A stretch of DNA of 64,000 nt from Mesorhizobium sp. AR02 (GCF_024746835.1 NZ_CP080531.1:5042001-5106000); one strand, 5' to 3'. Shown: positions 35,624 to 47,726, counted from the stretch's first letter. Numbers and translations: made by a program. The notes: a model not told the origin generated them from the letters alone.

Positions 35624-35926
35624 CTACGTGCCAAGTTTCTTATAGTCGCCATACGTCAGGCGGTTTCTTGCGACATTGCTCAGCAACCGCTGGCATTTTG
35701 CGCGTGAAACGCTCTCTGCGGGGATGTGCCCCGGGGCGGCCATCGACCGCCGGGCACCGTGGCTCCGAATACACATTGCGAGTGCCTGTCGCCGGTAGGC
35801 GGGGTTGTCCCTCAGCCCTGTTTGCATCGCTTTGTACATCTCTGGCGGCATAGTCCAATCCGAACTTGTCGAGGCGCAACCCGCGACACCAGAAGCAACG
35901 ATGACAAGTAGCGCCAAGCGGGTCAT
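35624..35926 (-). CDS. Small lipoprotein
   Basis: The start at ATG 35926 gives a 100-residue protein MTRLALLVIVASGVAGCAST, a clear lipoprotein signal peptide with lipobox VAGC (Cys17). The mature part contains DWTMPPEMYKAMQTGLRDNP and a likely disulfide or metal Cys pair (AMCIRSHG and AKCQRLL). An open frame extending to 36109 reads non-hydrophobic and lacks a signal, so it is rejected. The function is unknown; it belongs to the small outer- or inner-membrane lipoproteins typical of rhizobia. Confidence 0.7.
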   Translation of the reverse strand: MTRLALLVIVASGVAGCASTSSDWTMPPEMYKAMQTGLRDNPAYRRQALAMCIRSHGARRSMAAPGHIPAESVSRAKCQRLLSNVARNRLTYGDYKKLGT

Positions 35927-36190
35927 TTTGTTCTTGCCAAACCAGTGTGTGGCCGGATCGCTCCACGACGCGCAAGTGCGACCAGCACTTTTGAAGAGAA
36001 TGCATCGTGCCATTTTGTCCTCACGCTTTAAAAACAATCGGAAGTAATCACACGTGGGGTCGACCAACAAGCAAGGCCGGATGCTTCTGGTTATTTTGCT
36101 TGAAATCATGCGGATTCGGATTGCCCGGGGCAGCGCCGGGACGCGGCCGCCAGCATGATAACGTGGTTTCGCGGTGACCCGACGTGGTGT

Positions 36191-37087
36191 TTAGCGGCCG
36201 CGATACCGCAGCGCATCGACCAGCAGCGAGAAGGCTGGCGTCGCCTGGCGGCGGCTGGGGTAATAGAGGTGGTAGCCGGGGAAGGGCGCGCACCAGTCGG
36301 CCAGCACCCGCACCAGCCGGCCGTCGGCCAGCGGCGCGTGCACCTGGTCCTCGGGCAGATAGGCAAGGCCGAGGCCGTCGAGCACCGCATTCATGCGCAG
36401 CCCTGCCGTGTTGAAGATCAACTGGCCCTCGACGCGCACCTTCAACTCGCGCCCGGCCTTTTCGAATTCCCAGGCATAGAGCCCGCCATAGGTCGGCAGG
36501 CGCAGGTTGATGCAATTGTGGGTGGTCAGGTCCTGCGGCATGCGTGGCTTTGGCCGCCTGGCGAAATAGGCCGGCGCGCCGACCACTGCCATGCGCATGT
36601 CGGGGCCGATGCGCACCGCGATCATGTCATGCGCCACCTGTTCGCCAAGCCGCACGCCGGCGTCATAGCGCTCGGCGACGATATCGGTCAGGCCGTAGTC
36701 GACGATGATCTCGATCTTGATGTCGGGGTAATCCGGCAGCAGCGGGGCAATCGCCGGCCACAGGATTGCATCGGCGGCGTGCTCGCCGGCGGTGATGCGG
36801 ATGGTGCCGGCGGGCTTTTCGCGCAAGGCGCTGAGCGCGGCGAGTTCGGCCTCGATCTCGTCGAGCCTTGGCCCGACGGAGCGCACCAGGCGCTCGCCGG
36901 CCTCCGTGGGCGAGACGCTGCGCGTGGTGCGGGTGAGCAACCGCACGCCCAGCCGCTCCTCCAGCGCGCGTACCGTGTGGCTGAGCGCGGATTGCGAAAC
37001 ACCGAGCTGTGCCGCCGCCCGGGTAAAACTTTTTTCGCGCGCAACCGCGAGGAAGGCAGTCAGCTCGTTGAGATTGTCTCGCGGCAT
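36191..37087 (-). CDS. LysR-family regulator of the redox/efflux cluster
   Basis: The 298-residue LysR protein begins MPRDNLNELTAFLAVAREKS with HTH AAQLGVSQSALSHTVRALE (about residues 24-42). It is of the group with a 'TRTTRSVSPTEAGERLV' block, usually found beside oxidoreductase and efflux genes. It is divergent from the cupin-MFS-AKR-SDR cluster starting at 37241, which it probably controls across 153 bp. Confidence 0.92.
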   Translation of the reverse strand: MPRDNLNELTAFLAVAREKSFTRAAAQLGVSQSALSHTVRALEERLGVRLLTRTTRSVSPTEAGERLVRSVGPRLDEIEAELAALSALREKPAGTIRITAGEHAADAILWPAIAPLLPDYPDIKIEIIVDYGLTDIVAERYDAGVRLGEQVAHDMIAVRIGPDMRMAVVGAPAYFARRPKPRMPQDLTTHNCINLRLPTYGGLYAWEFEKAGRELKVRVEGQLIFNTAGLRMNAVLDGLGLAYLPEDQVHAPLADGRLVRVLADWCAPFPGYHLYYPSRRQATPAFSLLVDALRYRGR

Positions 37088-37240
37088 TGATGAGCTCTTC
37101 TCATAAGCCTATGCCGGATATAGCACCTAATCCAGGCCAATCGCAGGGGCTAAATAAGCTCCATCACAATCGGCTGCCCGAAATCGGCGGCCCCGGAAGC
37201 CGTTGGCAGTGTCCTGCCCGGCGTCGAGAAGGGAAAAACC

Positions 37241-37636
37241 ATGGATATCAAGAGAAGCGGCTCGCAAGCCTCCGGCAAAGGCCCTGGCGACTGGTTCACC
37301 GGCACGGTGCGCATCGACCCGCTGTTCGCGGCCATTGCGCCGGCTCGCGCCGCCGGCAATGCCGTCACTTTCGAGCCCGGCGCACGCACGGCGTGGCACA
37401 CCCATCCGCTCGGCCAACTGCTGATCGTCACCGCCGGCTGCGGCCGCGTGCAGCGCGAAGGCGGGCCGATAGAAGAAATCCGGCCGGGCGACGTGGTCCG
37501 CTTCGAGCCTGGCGAAAAGCACTGGCATGGCGCCGCGCCCACCACCGCCATGACCCACATCGCCATCCAGGAGGCGCTCGACGGCAAGGCGGTCGACTGG
37601 ATGGAGCATGTCAGCGACGCGCAATACCAGGCCTGA
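37241..37636 (+). CDS. Cupin-domain protein
   Basis: The 131-residue protein has a single cupin domain with the metal-binding motifs [23 protein letters not shown] and [20 protein letters not shown], including the H-x-H, E and H ligands of the two cupin motifs. It is likely a metal-dependent small-molecule enzyme or binding protein. It is the first gene of a run of five same-strand genes (cupin, MFS, aldo/keto reductase, NAD-binding protein, SDR) opposite the LysR gene. Confidence 0.9.
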   Translation: MDIKRSGSQASGKGPGDWFTGTVRIDPLFAAIAPARAAGNAVTFEPGARTAWHTHPLGQLLIVTAGCGRVQREGGPIEEIRPGDVVRFEPGEKHWHGAAPTTAMTHIAIQEALDGKAVDWMEHVSDAQYQA

Positions 37637-37652
37637 TCGCCGGAGCCAGCAG

Positions 37653-40113
<2,461 letters not shown>

Positions 40114-40120
40114 GGCTGCG

Positions 40121-40705
40121 ATGACCAAAATTCTCATCCTCGGCGCCAACGGCCAGCTGGCGCGCAACACGACGCGGGTTTTCCTCGAAGACACCGATGT
40201 CGCGCTGACGCTCTATCTCAGGCGGGCCAGCCGGCTCGCCAATCCCAACCCTGACCGGGTGGCGATCGTCGAGGGCGACGTGCTCGATGAAGCCACGCTG
40301 CTGGCTGCCATGCAGGGGCAGGATGTGGTCTACGCCAATCTTGCCGGCGACATGGCGCGGCAGGCTGGCGCGATCATCGACGCGATGCATGCCACCGGCG
40401 TCAAGCGGCTGATCTTCATCTCCTCGATGGGCATCTATGGCGAGGTGCCCGGCGAGCGGTACCGCGGCATTCTCGACCCCTATAGGGATTCAGCGGCGCT
40501 GGTCGAACAATCCGATCTCGACTTCACCATCCTTCGGCCAGGCTGGTTCACACACGACCAAGCGGTCGACTACCAGATCACGCAGAAGGGCGAGGCTTTC
40601 AGGGGGCATGATGTCTCGCTGAACAGCCTGTCCGACCTGATCGTCAAGCTGGCGGGATCGCCTGGTCTGCATTCTCGCAGCAGCCTTGGGGTCAGCCGAT
40701 CATGA
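40121..40705 (+). CDS. NAD(P)-binding (atypical SDR) protein
   Basis: The start at ATG 40121 gives [27 protein letters not shown], a Rossmann GxxGxxA fold of the NAD-dependent epimerase/NmrA-like type, 194 residues. The motif [16 protein letters not shown] corresponds to the catalytic Y region of atypical SDRs. The product is short compared with full epimerases but matches many YwnB/YhfK-like reductases of about 200 residues. It is coupled to the AKR gene by seven bases. Confidence 0.88.
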   Translation: MTKILILGANGQLARNTTRVFLEDTDVALTLYLRRASRLANPNPDRVAIVEGDVLDEATLLAAMQGQDVVYANLAGDMARQAGAIIDAMHATGVKRLIFISSMGIYGEVPGERYRGILDPYRDSAALVEQSDLDFTILRPGWFTHDQAVDYQITQKGEAFRGHDVSLNSLSDLIVKLAGSPGLHSRSSLGVSRS

Positions 40706-40739
40706 GACGTGCCGCGAACCCACAGGAAAGGACATCATC

Positions 40740-41480
40740 ATGACAGATAACATCAAGGGCAAGGTCGTCGTCATCACCGGCGCCAGCAGTGGGCTCGGCG
40801 AAGCCGCCGCACGGCTGCTGGCGAAGGAGGGCGCGAAGCTGGTGCTGGGCGCGCGCCGCCTCGACCGGCTCGAGGCACTGGCCGCTGAGCTTTCGCTCGG
40901 CAAGGACGCCATCATGCAGACCGACGTCACCGATGTCGGTCAGGTCCGACGCCTCGTCGACCATGCGGTGAAGACGCATGGCCGTGTCGACGTCATCATC
41001 AACAATGCCGGGCTGATGCCGCATTCGCCGCTGGAGCGCGGCAAGGTCGAGGACTGGGACCGGATGATCGACGTCAACATCAAGGGCGTGCTTTACGGCA
41101 TCGCCGCCGCATTGCCGCATATGAAGACGCAGAAGAGCGGCCACATCATCAACGTCTCCTCGGTCGCGGGCCACAAGGTCGGGCCGGGCGGCGCGGTCTA
41201 TGCCGCGACCAAGCACGCGGTGCGCATCATCTCCGAAGGGCTGCGGCAGGAAGTGAAACCTTACAACATCCGCACCACCATCATCTCGCCGGGCGCCGTG
41301 GCGACGGAACTGCCCGACAGCGTCACCGAGCCCGATGTCGCCGAGGGCGTGCGCGCGCTCTATGATCGGGTGGCCATCCCAGCCGATTCCTTCGCCAGGA
41401 CGGTGGTCTTCGCCATGAGCCAGCCCGACGAGGTCGACATCAACGAGATCCTGTTCCGGCCGACAGCGCAGGAGTACTAG
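40740..41480 (+). CDS. Short-chain dehydrogenase/reductase
   Basis: The 246-residue classical SDR reads [20 protein letters not shown], then NNAGLMP, S in NVSSVAGHK and Y-x-x-x-K in [13 protein letters not shown]. It ends with [11 protein letters not shown], nearly the same C terminus as the SDR at 27653. It is the last gene of the LysR-divergent run. Starting at 40686 would add an out-of-family prefix, so 40740 is chosen. Confidence 0.92.
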   Translation: MTDNIKGKVVVITGASSGLGEAAARLLAKEGAKLVLGARRLDRLEALAAELSLGKDAIMQTDVTDVGQVRRLVDHAVKTHGRVDVIINNAGLMPHSPLERGKVEDWDRMIDVNIKGVLYGIAAALPHMKTQKSGHIINVSSVAGHKVGPGGAVYAATKHAVRIISEGLRQEVKPYNIRTTIISPGAVATELPDSVTEPDVAEGVRALYDRVAIPADSFARTVVFAMSQPDEVDINEILFRPTAQEY

Positions 41481-41539
41481 CACCTCGGCGTGCACCTTTG
41501 AGGGCGCGCGCGTCTAGCCGTGCCGTATGCCTTTAGCGA

Positions 41540-41741
41540 TTGGCGGAAACGCCCGACACTTCGTCATCCACGGGCGGAGCAGCCGCGTAGCGGCGTCGCG
41601 GAGACCCGAGGATCCATGCCGCGACCTTGCTGACAGGTGCAGCGGAGCAGGATTCCGAACCGTGGCAACGCTTTGAGGTCGCGGCATGGATCCTCGGGTC
41701 TGCGCCGCGTCGCTTCGCTCCTTGCTCCGCCCGTGGATGAC
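41540..41741. repeat. Dispersed palindromic repeat, family A copy 3
   Basis: Preceded by the conserved GGCGGAAACGCC stem, the element has near-perfect inverted ends GTCATCCACGGGCGGAGC (41563) and GCTCCGCCCGTGGATGAC (ending 41741). This copy has the most symmetric termini of the three, with mirrored GAGGATCCATGCCGCGACCT blocks inside. The remainder up to 41969 holds no gene. Confidence 0.82.
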
Positions 41742-41969
41742 GAAGTCGGGGGCGCCGCAAATCTCCAAATCTTGACAGTTGCACCTTTCCCGCGCCAGCT
41801 TGGCGCCATGTTCGTTCCCGCGCTCGCCATCGCCAACCGACGCCGCCGCACAGTGCGGAGCGGCAAGCTGATTGCGCGACGACAAGGGCCGGCACAATAA
41901 ATCCGGTTCGTTCGTTTCCAGCCCCGCCCGCGACAACGCCGGCGGGGTTTTCATGCCTGGAGCATTGTG

Positions 41970-42434
41970 ATGACAAACAATTCCATCCGGTTTCGGCCGG
42001 CCGAACCCGCTGACGCCGCAGCGATCAGGGACATCGTGCACGCGGCCTATGCGAAGTGGGTGCCGGTGATCGGCCGCGAGCCGCTGCCGATGCGCGCCGA
42101 TTACGACAAGGCCGTTGCCGAGCACCCGTTCGAGCTCGCCGTCGCGGATGGCCGCATTGTCGGGATGATCGAAACCATGCTGGCCGACGATCACCTGTGG
42201 ATCGAGAATGTCTGCGTGTCGCCAGAGGCGCAGGGCAGGGGCATCGGCCGGCTGCTGCTGGAGCGGGCGGAGCGGAAGGCGTTCGAGGCCGGCCGCCCCG
42301 AGCTGCGCCTGCTGACCAATGGCGCGTTCGAGGCCAACGTGTTGTTGTACAAAAGGCATGGCTATACGATCGACCGGGAGGAGCCGTTCATGGGCGGCAT
42401 GACGGTCTATATGAGCAAGAGATTGACGCGATAG
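41970..42434 (+). CDS. GNAT-family N-acetyltransferase
   Basis: The 154-residue protein begins MTNNSIRFRPAEPADAAAIRDIV and has the acetyl-CoA-binding motif VSPEAQGRGIGRLLLERAER (Q/RxxGxG/A). A catalytic region NVLLYKRHGYTIDREE follows. A GTG at 41967 is just before the ATG. It is a single-domain GNAT of unknown substrate. The next gene (ACT) begins 14 bases after its stop. Confidence 0.92.
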   Translation: MTNNSIRFRPAEPADAAAIRDIVHAAYAKWVPVIGREPLPMRADYDKAVAEHPFELAVADGRIVGMIETMLADDHLWIENVCVSPEAQGRGIGRLLLERAERKAFEAGRPELRLLTNGAFEANVLLYKRHGYTIDREEPFMGGMTVYMSKRLTR

Positions 42435-42448
42435 CGGCAATCGGAGGC

Positions 42449-42844
42449 ATGGATACGACGATGGCTGCCAGGGTCAAATTGAAGCAACTTCCCGGGTCGT
42501 ACGCGATTTCGCGGCTCGGAGCGGGCGACGGCATTCCCGGCTGGGCGGACGGGCCGGGCTTCGTCAGCATCACCAGGACCGACGACGAGCTTTCGATCAC
42601 GTGCCTGCAGGATCGCGTTCCAGGCACGGTCAAGCACGATGGCGACTGGGTCGTCTTCAAATTGCAGGGGCCCTTTGCTTTCGACGAAACCGGCATCGTG
42701 TTGTCGGTCATCCAGCCGCTGTCGGAAAGCGGGCTGGGCATCTTCGTGGTGTCCACCTTCGATGGCGATCACCTGCTGGTGAAAGCGGCGGATCAAGATG
42801 CGGCGAGACGGCATCTGGTCGAGGCAGGACACACACTGCTGTAA
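42449..42844 (+). CDS. ACT-domain protein (CASTOR-like)
   Basis: The 131-residue protein begins MDTTMAARVKLKQLPGSYAISRLG. It contains two ACT-like halves; the second shows the ligand pocket type sequence FDETGIVLSVIQPLSESGLGIFVVSTFDGDHLLVKAAD. Such ACT-only proteins bind amino acids or small metabolites. The start may be ATG 42461 (MAARVKL), which is better spaced from GGAGG. It probably shares a transcript with the GNAT gene upstream. Confidence 0.85.
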   Translation: MDTTMAARVKLKQLPGSYAISRLGAGDGIPGWADGPGFVSITRTDDELSITCLQDRVPGTVKHDGDWVVFKLQGPFAFDETGIVLSVIQPLSESGLGIFVVSTFDGDHLLVKAADQDAARRHLVEAGHTLL

Positions 42845-43020
42845 TTCATCCCACGCCATCGAAAACGGCTGGGTTCGCTGGCCCAACGCCTCTGGCTCAA
42901 TCACTGGCGCGCTGGCTCAACCACTTCGGGGGTTGCGTTTGACAGCGCGGTTTGTGCATCGTTATCTCTAGCTGGATATCACGGCCGGAACGGCCTTGCG
43001 GCACCCCCAAGGAGAAAACC

Positions 43021-44454
43021 ATGTCACACAATCTGCAGTTCTATATCGATGGCGCGTGGGTCGATCCTGAAGTGCCCAACACGCTCGATGTCATCGATCC
43101 CTCGAACGAGGATGCCTTCGCGCAGATCTCGCTCGGCTCCAAGGCCGATGTCGACAAGGCGGTGGCCGCCGCCAAGCGCGCTTTCAACACATTCGGCTTC
43201 ACCTCGGTGGAAGAGCGCCTCGATATCCTGAACCGCATCATCGAGGTCTACAAGAAGCGCTCGAAGGATCTGGCGCTTGCCGTGTCGCGCGAGATGGGCG
43301 CGCCACGCCAGATGGCGCTCGACAGCCAGGTCGGCGTTGGGCTGGCGCATCTGACCAAAATGGCTGAGGTGCTGAAGAGCTTCCAGTTCCGTCACGTCAA
43401 GGGCAGCGCGCTGATCGTCAAGGAGCCGATCGGCGTCGTCGGCCTGATCACGCCGTGGAACTGGCCGCTGAACCAGATCACCTGCAAGGTCGCCCCCGCG
43501 CTCGCCGCCGGCTGCACCATGGTGCTGAAGCCATCGGAAATCGCGCCGCTCGACGCCATCATCTTCGCCGAGATCATCGACGAGGCGGGCGTGCCGAAGG
43601 GCGTGTTCAACCTCGTCAATGGCGATGGCCCCGTTGTCGGCCAGGCGCTGTCCAGCCATCCCGACATCGACATGATGTCGTTCACCGGTTCTACCCGGGC
43701 CGGCATATTGGTGGCCAAGGCCGCCGCCGACACGGTCAAGCGCGTGCATCAGGAACTGGGCGGCAAGTCGGCCAACATCCTGTTCCCGGATGTCGACCTC
43801 GCCACCGCCGTCAGCAAGGGCGTCGCCGGCTGCTTCGGCAATAGCGGCCAGTCCTGCAATGCGCCGACCCGCATGTTCGTGCCGCGCGATCGCCATGACG
43901 AAGCGGCGGGCTATGCCAAGGCGGCAGCGGAAAAGTTCGTGGTCGGGCCCGCCGACGGCGCCAACACCAAGCTTGGTCCTGTTGTCAGCCAGATCCAGTT
44001 CGACAAGATCCAGGACCTGATCCAGAGCGGCATCGACGAGGGTGCGACACTGGTCGCCGGCGGCCCCGGCCGCCCTGCCGAACTCAACCGCGGCTACTAT
44101 ATCAGGCCGACCGTGTTCGCCGACGTCACCCACGACATGCGCATCGCGCGCGAAGAAATCTTCGGGCCGGTGTTGGCGATCCTGCCCTACGACACGGTCG
44201 AACAGGCGGTCGAGCAGGCCAACGACACCGTCTACGGCCTTGCCTCCTACATCCAGGCCAAGGACATCCAGAAGGCCCGCGACGTGGCGGCACGCATGCG
44301 CTCGGGCAATGTCTACATCAACTACCCGACCTGGGACGCCGGCCTGCCCTTTGGCGGCTACAAGCAGTCGGGCAATGGCCGCGAATACGCCGAATACGGG
44401 CTCGAGGATTTCCTCGAGATCAAGGGCATCGCGGGATATGAGGCGGCTGAGTAA
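43021..44454 (+). CDS. Aldehyde dehydrogenase family protein
   Basis: The start ATG 43021, with AAGGAG just before it, gives 477 residues beginning [24 protein letters not shown] features are complete: [33 protein letters not shown] (cofactor), the general-base Glu in [10 protein letters not shown], and the nucleophile Cys in [13 protein letters not shown]. It oxidises aldehydes with NAD(P). It stands alone, without a regulator or alcohol dehydrogenase nearby, so its substrate is not determined. Confidence 0.95.
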   Translation: MSHNLQFYIDGAWVDPEVPNTLDVIDPSNEDAFAQISLGSKADVDKAVAAAKRAFNTFGFTSVEERLDILNRIIEVYKKRSKDLALAVSREMGAPRQMALDSQVGVGLAHLTKMAEVLKSFQFRHVKGSALIVKEPIGVVGLITPWNWPLNQITCKVAPALAAGCTMVLKPSEIAPLDAIIFAEIIDEAGVPKGVFNLVNGDGPVVGQALSSHPDIDMMSFTGSTRAGILVAKAAADTVKRVHQELGGKSANILFPDVDLATAVSKGVAGCFGNSGQSCNAPTRMFVPRDRHDEAAGYAKAAAEKFVVGPADGANTKLGPVVSQIQFDKIQDLIQSGIDEGATLVAGGPGRPAELNRGYYIRPTVFADVTHDMRIAREEIFGPVLAILPYDTVEQAVEQANDTVYGLASYIQAKDIQKARDVAARMRSGNVYINYPTWDAGLPFGGYKQSGNGREYAEYGLEDFLEIKGIAGYEAAE

Positions 44455-44571
44455 ATGCCAATGCAGCGCGCCGCTCATGCGGCGCGCTGACCTTCCCGCA
44501 TGGACGGAGGGATTGAGCTTTGGTTGCAGCCGGCCACCGACCATTTATGATGGTGTTGCGGAAATTCCTGG

Positions 44572-44940
44572 GTGTTTCCTGCACGAACCGCGGATGAGCC
44601 GAAGGTGGAAAAGTCAGAGCCCAACGAGAGTCTCTACCAGGTCTTCGTCGACGATAATTTCCATTATCGTGACGAGAGTCATCGGTATTTGGACGGACAA
44701 TTCGCAACTTACGAAGAGGCGGTGGAGCATTGCCGCGCCATAGTAGACGGCGAACTGGAAAATGCTTTCAAACCGGGAGCAACCGCCGAACAGCGGTTTG
44801 AGACATACAGTTTGTTTGGCTTGGACCCGTTCATCAAGACACCGCCCGGGCGACGGGTCGATCCGCCTTTTTCCGCTTGGGATTATGCAAAGGAGCGGTG
44901 CGGAATCTTACCTCGCGCCGCCACCATTCCAGAAGCCTGA
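44572..44940 (+). CDS. Small hypothetical protein (YQVFVDDNFHY type)
   Basis: The 122-residue protein (GTG 44572; GTG 44605 is an equally possible start) has the core EPNESLYQVFVDDNFHYRDESHRYLDGQFATYEEAVEHCRAIVDG. This looks like a conserved small alpha/beta domain, followed by 'PGRRVDPPFSAWDYAKERC'. I recognise the type as a rhizobial conserved hypothetical but cannot assign a role. It ends 66 bp before a toxin-antitoxin pair and is probably unrelated to it. Confidence 0.6.
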   Translation: MFPARTADEPKVEKSEPNESLYQVFVDDNFHYRDESHRYLDGQFATYEEAVEHCRAIVDGELENAFKPGATAEQRFETYSLFGLDPFIKTPPGRRVDPPFSAWDYAKERCGILPRAATIPEA

Positions 44941-44953
44941 TTTTCAGCGCTTC

Positions 44954-44967
44954 TTGCCAATTGGCAA
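44954..44967. promoter_or_regulatory. Palindrome TTGCCAATTGGCAA, probable TA operator
   Basis: TTGCCAATTGGCAA is a perfect 14-bp palindrome 40 bases before the antitoxin start, with a degenerate half-site CTGCCAATAGCAG at 44982-44994. Xre-type antitoxins bind such sites and repress their own operon. Confidence 0.75.
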
Positions 44968-45006
44968 ATACGTGCTATATCTCTGCCAATAGCAGAGGTG
45001 AGCACA

Positions 45007-45417
45007 ATGCAGCTTCAGTCCATCGTCACCACGCCGGCCACGGTCGGGTCAGCCATTTCGGAGGAAGAGGCGGGCGCCCTGGCGCGCACCACGGTCAATC
45101 TGTTCAAGGCGTGGAACCTCACCGATCTGGAGGCTTGCATCCTGCTCGGTGGCATGTCGGCACGGACCTGGGCGCGCTGGAAGGAGGGCGGCATCGGCCG
45201 CATCGACCGCGACCTGCGCACCCGCATGGCGCATCTGATGGGCATCCACAAGGGCCTGCGCTATCTCTTCACCGAGCCGGCGCGCGGCTATGCCTGGATC
45301 CGCAAGCCCAATGCCACTTTCGGCGGCCAGTCGGCGCTCGACCTGATGCTGCGCGGCGAAATCTCCGACCTTGCCGCGATGCGCGAATGGCTCGATGCGG
45401 AGCGTGGTGCATGGTGA
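45007..45417 (+). CDS. Xre/MbcA/ParS-type antitoxin
   Basis: The start ATG 45007 is favoured by AGAGGTGAGCAC upstream (GTG 44998 is possible). The 136-residue protein has an N-terminal helical region (AISEEEAGALARTTVNLFKAWNLTDLEACILLGGMSARTWARWKEG) of the Xre-like HTH with W-R-K/W-K. It ends with the MbcA/ParS C-terminal domain (LMLRGEISDLAAMREWLDAERGAW). It neutralises the RES toxin encoded next and overlaps it by seven bases. Confidence 0.92.
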   Translation: MQLQSIVTTPATVGSAISEEEAGALARTTVNLFKAWNLTDLEACILLGGMSARTWARWKEGGIGRIDRDLRTRMAHLMGIHKGLRYLFTEPARGYAWIRKPNATFGGQSALDLMLRGEISDLAAMREWLDAERGAW

Positions 45418-46109
45418 GTGGGCTCGCGGTCCGGCGCCGCGTCCACTGGCACCAGACGTTTCGCATCATCCGCTCCATCCATCCGCCGATCGACCTCTTC
45501 GAGGACATTGCCGATCCGCGCGACTGGGAGGCACTGGCCTCGGTGGAGGAGAAGACCAACCCGCGCATCCGGCTGGAGATCGGCGACCTCGGCAAGGTTA
45601 CGGCCGCAAGGCGGGTGTCCGGCCCTGGCGCCAGCTTCGTCATGGCGCCCTTCGTGCATTGTTCGACGCTGCGGCCCCGCCGCTTCTCGGATGGCAGCTA
45701 CGGCCTCTATTATGCCGGCGACAGCGAGGATGTGGCGCTGGCCGAAACCATCCACCACCACCAGAATTTCATGCGTGCGACCAATGAGGACCCGGGCTGG
45801 ACGGCGGACTTTCGCGTGCTGATCGGCAGCGTCGACCGCGACCTCGATGACGTCAACGCGGTGCCCGGCGTGCTCGACCCCGACGACTACACCGCCTCGC
45901 AGGCCGAAGGGCGGGCGCTGCGGGCGCAAGGCAGCGACGGGCTGGTGTGGAACAGCGTGCGCATGCCTGAGGGCCAAGGCATCGGCATCTTCTGGCCCGA
46001 CGTCATCCCCGTTCCGGTGCAGGGCCGGCACTACAGCTACCACTGGGACGGCAAGCGCGTGGATTTCGTGCGCCAGCACGACACGGGCAAGGTGCTTTCG
46101 GTCACCTGA
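45411..46109 (+). CDS. RES-domain toxin
   Basis: The 232-residue protein begins MVSGLAVRRRVHWHQTFRII and has the RES fold: Arg in FRIIRSIHPP, YYAGDSEDVALAETIHH containing the conserved Glu, and SDGLVWNSVR containing Ser, the R-E-S triad. RES toxins degrade NAD+ or ADP-ribosylate targets and are paired with Xre-type antitoxins. The seven-base overlap and the operator palindrome show an intact unit. The start at 45411 fits the overlap; GTG 45417 is also possible. Confidence 0.93.
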   Translation: MVSGLAVRRRVHWHQTFRIIRSIHPPIDLFEDIADPRDWEALASVEEKTNPRIRLEIGDLGKVTAARRVSGPGASFVMAPFVHCSTLRPRRFSDGSYGLYYAGDSEDVALAETIHHHQNFMRATNEDPGWTADFRVLIGSVDRDLDDVNAVPGVLDPDDYTASQAEGRALRAQGSDGLVWNSVRMPEGQGIGIFWPDVIPVPVQGRHYSYHWDGKRVDFVRQHDTGKVLSVT

Positions 46110-46239
46110 TGGGATAGCGGCGCATTCGTTGGAAAGGCTTGCGCCCGGCGGCGTCATTCCGGTTCGTGCCATGCCCAGAGAGCAATGTTCTCCGATCGCC
46201 ATCAACAATGGCATGGATTTCCTGCCATATCGTCTCTAC

Positions 46240-46255
46240 CCGATCTATATATCGG
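46240..46255. promoter_or_regulatory. Palindrome CCGAT-N6-ATCGG, probable ArsR operator
   Basis: CCGATCTATATATCGG ends 22 bases before the ArsR start. The symmetric ATAT centre and the position over a likely -10 region fit a winged-helix repressor site that governs both the ArsR and old-yellow-enzyme genes. Confidence 0.6.
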
Positions 46256-46277
46256 TTGAGATCGATGCGAGGTGAAG

Positions 46278-46568
46278 ATGGACCACGACATCATATTGAA
46301 GGCACTGGCGCATCCGTTCCGACGCGATGTCCTGGCGTGGCTGAAGGAGCCTGAACAGCACTTCGCCGCGCAGGCGCATCCGCTCGAAATGGGCGTCTGC
46401 GCCAGCCAGTTCGACCATCGCGGCCTGGCGCAGTCCAGCGTCTCGGCACATCTGGCGACACTGGCGTCGGCCGACCTCGTGACGACGCGGCGGGTCGGCC
46501 AATGGGTGTTCTACAAGCGCAACGAAGAAACCATCGCCGCCTTCCAGGCCGCCTTGTCCGATCTCTGA
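46278..46568 (+). CDS. ArsR-type winged-helix regulator
   Basis: ATG 46278, preceded by GAGGTGAAG, gives a 96-residue protein MDHDIILKALAHPFRRDVLAWLKEPEQHF. It has the HTH in GLAQSSVSAHLATLASADL (about residues 48-66). A single cysteine (GVCASQF) lies in the helix-3 region and could be redox- or electrophile-sensing. It precedes an old yellow enzyme by 42 bp. Regulators of OYE genes often respond to electrophiles such as quinones, which is an inference here. Confidence 0.9.
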   Translation: MDHDIILKALAHPFRRDVLAWLKEPEQHFAAQAHPLEMGVCASQFDHRGLAQSSVSAHLATLASADLVTTRRVGQWVFYKRNEETIAAFQAALSDL

Positions 46569-46610
46569 CGATCCTCCCCATCCCCCAAAAATGCATGAAA
46601 GGCATTTCTC

Positions 46611-47726
46611 ATGGCTACCCTCTTTGATCCCTTGCGGGCCGGTGATCTCGCGCTGGCGAACCGCATCGTCATGGCGCCGCTGACGCGTAACCGCTCGCCC
46701 AATGCGGTGCCCGGCGACCTCTCGGTGACCTATTACAGCCAGCGCGCCACGGCTGGCCTGATCGTGACCGAGGCCACCGCCATCAGCCATCAGGGCCAGG
46801 GCTATGCCAACGTGCCCGGCCTCTATGGCGCGGATCAGCTGGCCGGCTGGAAGCGTGTCACCGATGCCGTTCACAAGGCCGGCGGCAAGATCGTCGTGCA
46901 GCTCTGGCATGTCGGACGCATCTCGCACACGACGTTGCAGCCCGGTGGCGGCAAGCCGGTGGCGCCGTCGGCGATCAGGGCAAACTCCAAGACGTTCCTG
47001 GTCAAGCCGGATGGCAGCGGCGAGTTCGCCGAGACCTCCGAGCCGCGCGCGCTCGATGCCGCCGAACTTCCCGGCATCGTCGAGGATTTCTGCCGCGCCG
47101 CCAAGGCGGCGATCGAGGTAGCGGGTTTCGACGGCGTCGAGATCCATGGCGCCAATGGCTATCTCATCGACCAGTTCCTGCGCTCGGGCACCAATCATCG
47201 TACCGATGAGTATGGCGGCTCGATCGAGAACCGGACGCGCTTCCTGTTCGAGGTGGTCGACGCTGTCACGGGCGCCGTCGGCGCCGGCAGGACGGGGATC
47301 AGGCTGTCCCCGGTGACTCCCGCCAACGACACCTCGGATGCCGATCCGCAGCCGCTGTTCAATCATGTGGTGGCCGGCCTGGGCAGCCGCGGCCTCGCCT
47401 ATATCCATATCGTCGAGGGCGCGACCGGTGGGGCGCGCGACTTCAGCCAGGGCGACGGGCCGTTTGACTACGAAGAACTGAAGGCCACCTATCGCAAGGC
47501 CGGCGGCACTGGCGCCTGGCTGGTGAACAATGGCTACGACAAGGAACTGGCCGAAAAGGCTGTCGGATACGGCTATGCCGACCTTGTCGCGTTCGGCAAG
47601 CTGTTCATCGCCAATCCCGACCTCGTCAGCCGGCTGAAGCGCAATGCCGGACTGAACGATCCGGACAAGGCGACGTTCTATGGCGGAGACGCCAGGGGCT
47701 ATACGGACTACCCGACGGCGGCCTGA
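46611..47726 (+). CDS. Old yellow enzyme family alkene reductase
   Basis: The 371-residue FMN protein begins MATLFDPLRAGDLALANRIV and has the OYE signature: MAPLTRNRSP, HVGRISH, EIHGANGYLIDQFLRSGTNHRTDEYGG and the substrate-binding H/N pair. It reduces activated alkenes, quinones or nitrate esters using NADPH. The gene follows an ArsR regulator with a possible sensor cysteine, an electrophile-response arrangement like NemR/NemA. The palindromic operator lies upstream of the pair. Confidence 0.95.
   Translation: MATLFDPLRAGDLALANRIVMAPLTRNRSPNAVPGDLSVTYYSQRATAGLIVTEATAISHQGQGYANVPGLYGADQLAGWKRVTDAVHKAGGKIVVQLWHVGRISHTTLQPGGGKPVAPSAIRANSKTFLVKPDGSGEFAETSEPRALDAAELPGIVEDFCRAAKAAIEVAGFDGVEIHGANGYLIDQFLRSGTNHRTDEYGGSIENRTRFLFEVVDAVTGAVGAGRTGIRLSPVTPANDTSDADPQPLFNHVVAGLGSRGLAYIHIVEGATGGARDFSQGDGPFDYEELKATYRKAGGTGAWLVNNGYDKELAEKAVGYGYADLVAFGKLFIANPDLVSRLKRNAGLNDPDKATFYGGDARGYTDYPTAA

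Noticed and set aside
43024..44544. 506-residue minus-strand frame opposite the aldehyde dehydrogenase
   Set aside because: The ALDH frame has all active-site motifs; the opposite frame is a low-complexity Arg/His/Gly shadow.
45001..46214. Minus-strand frames opposite the TA pair
   Set aside because: They are shadows of the Xre and RES genes, whose overlap and motifs are complete.
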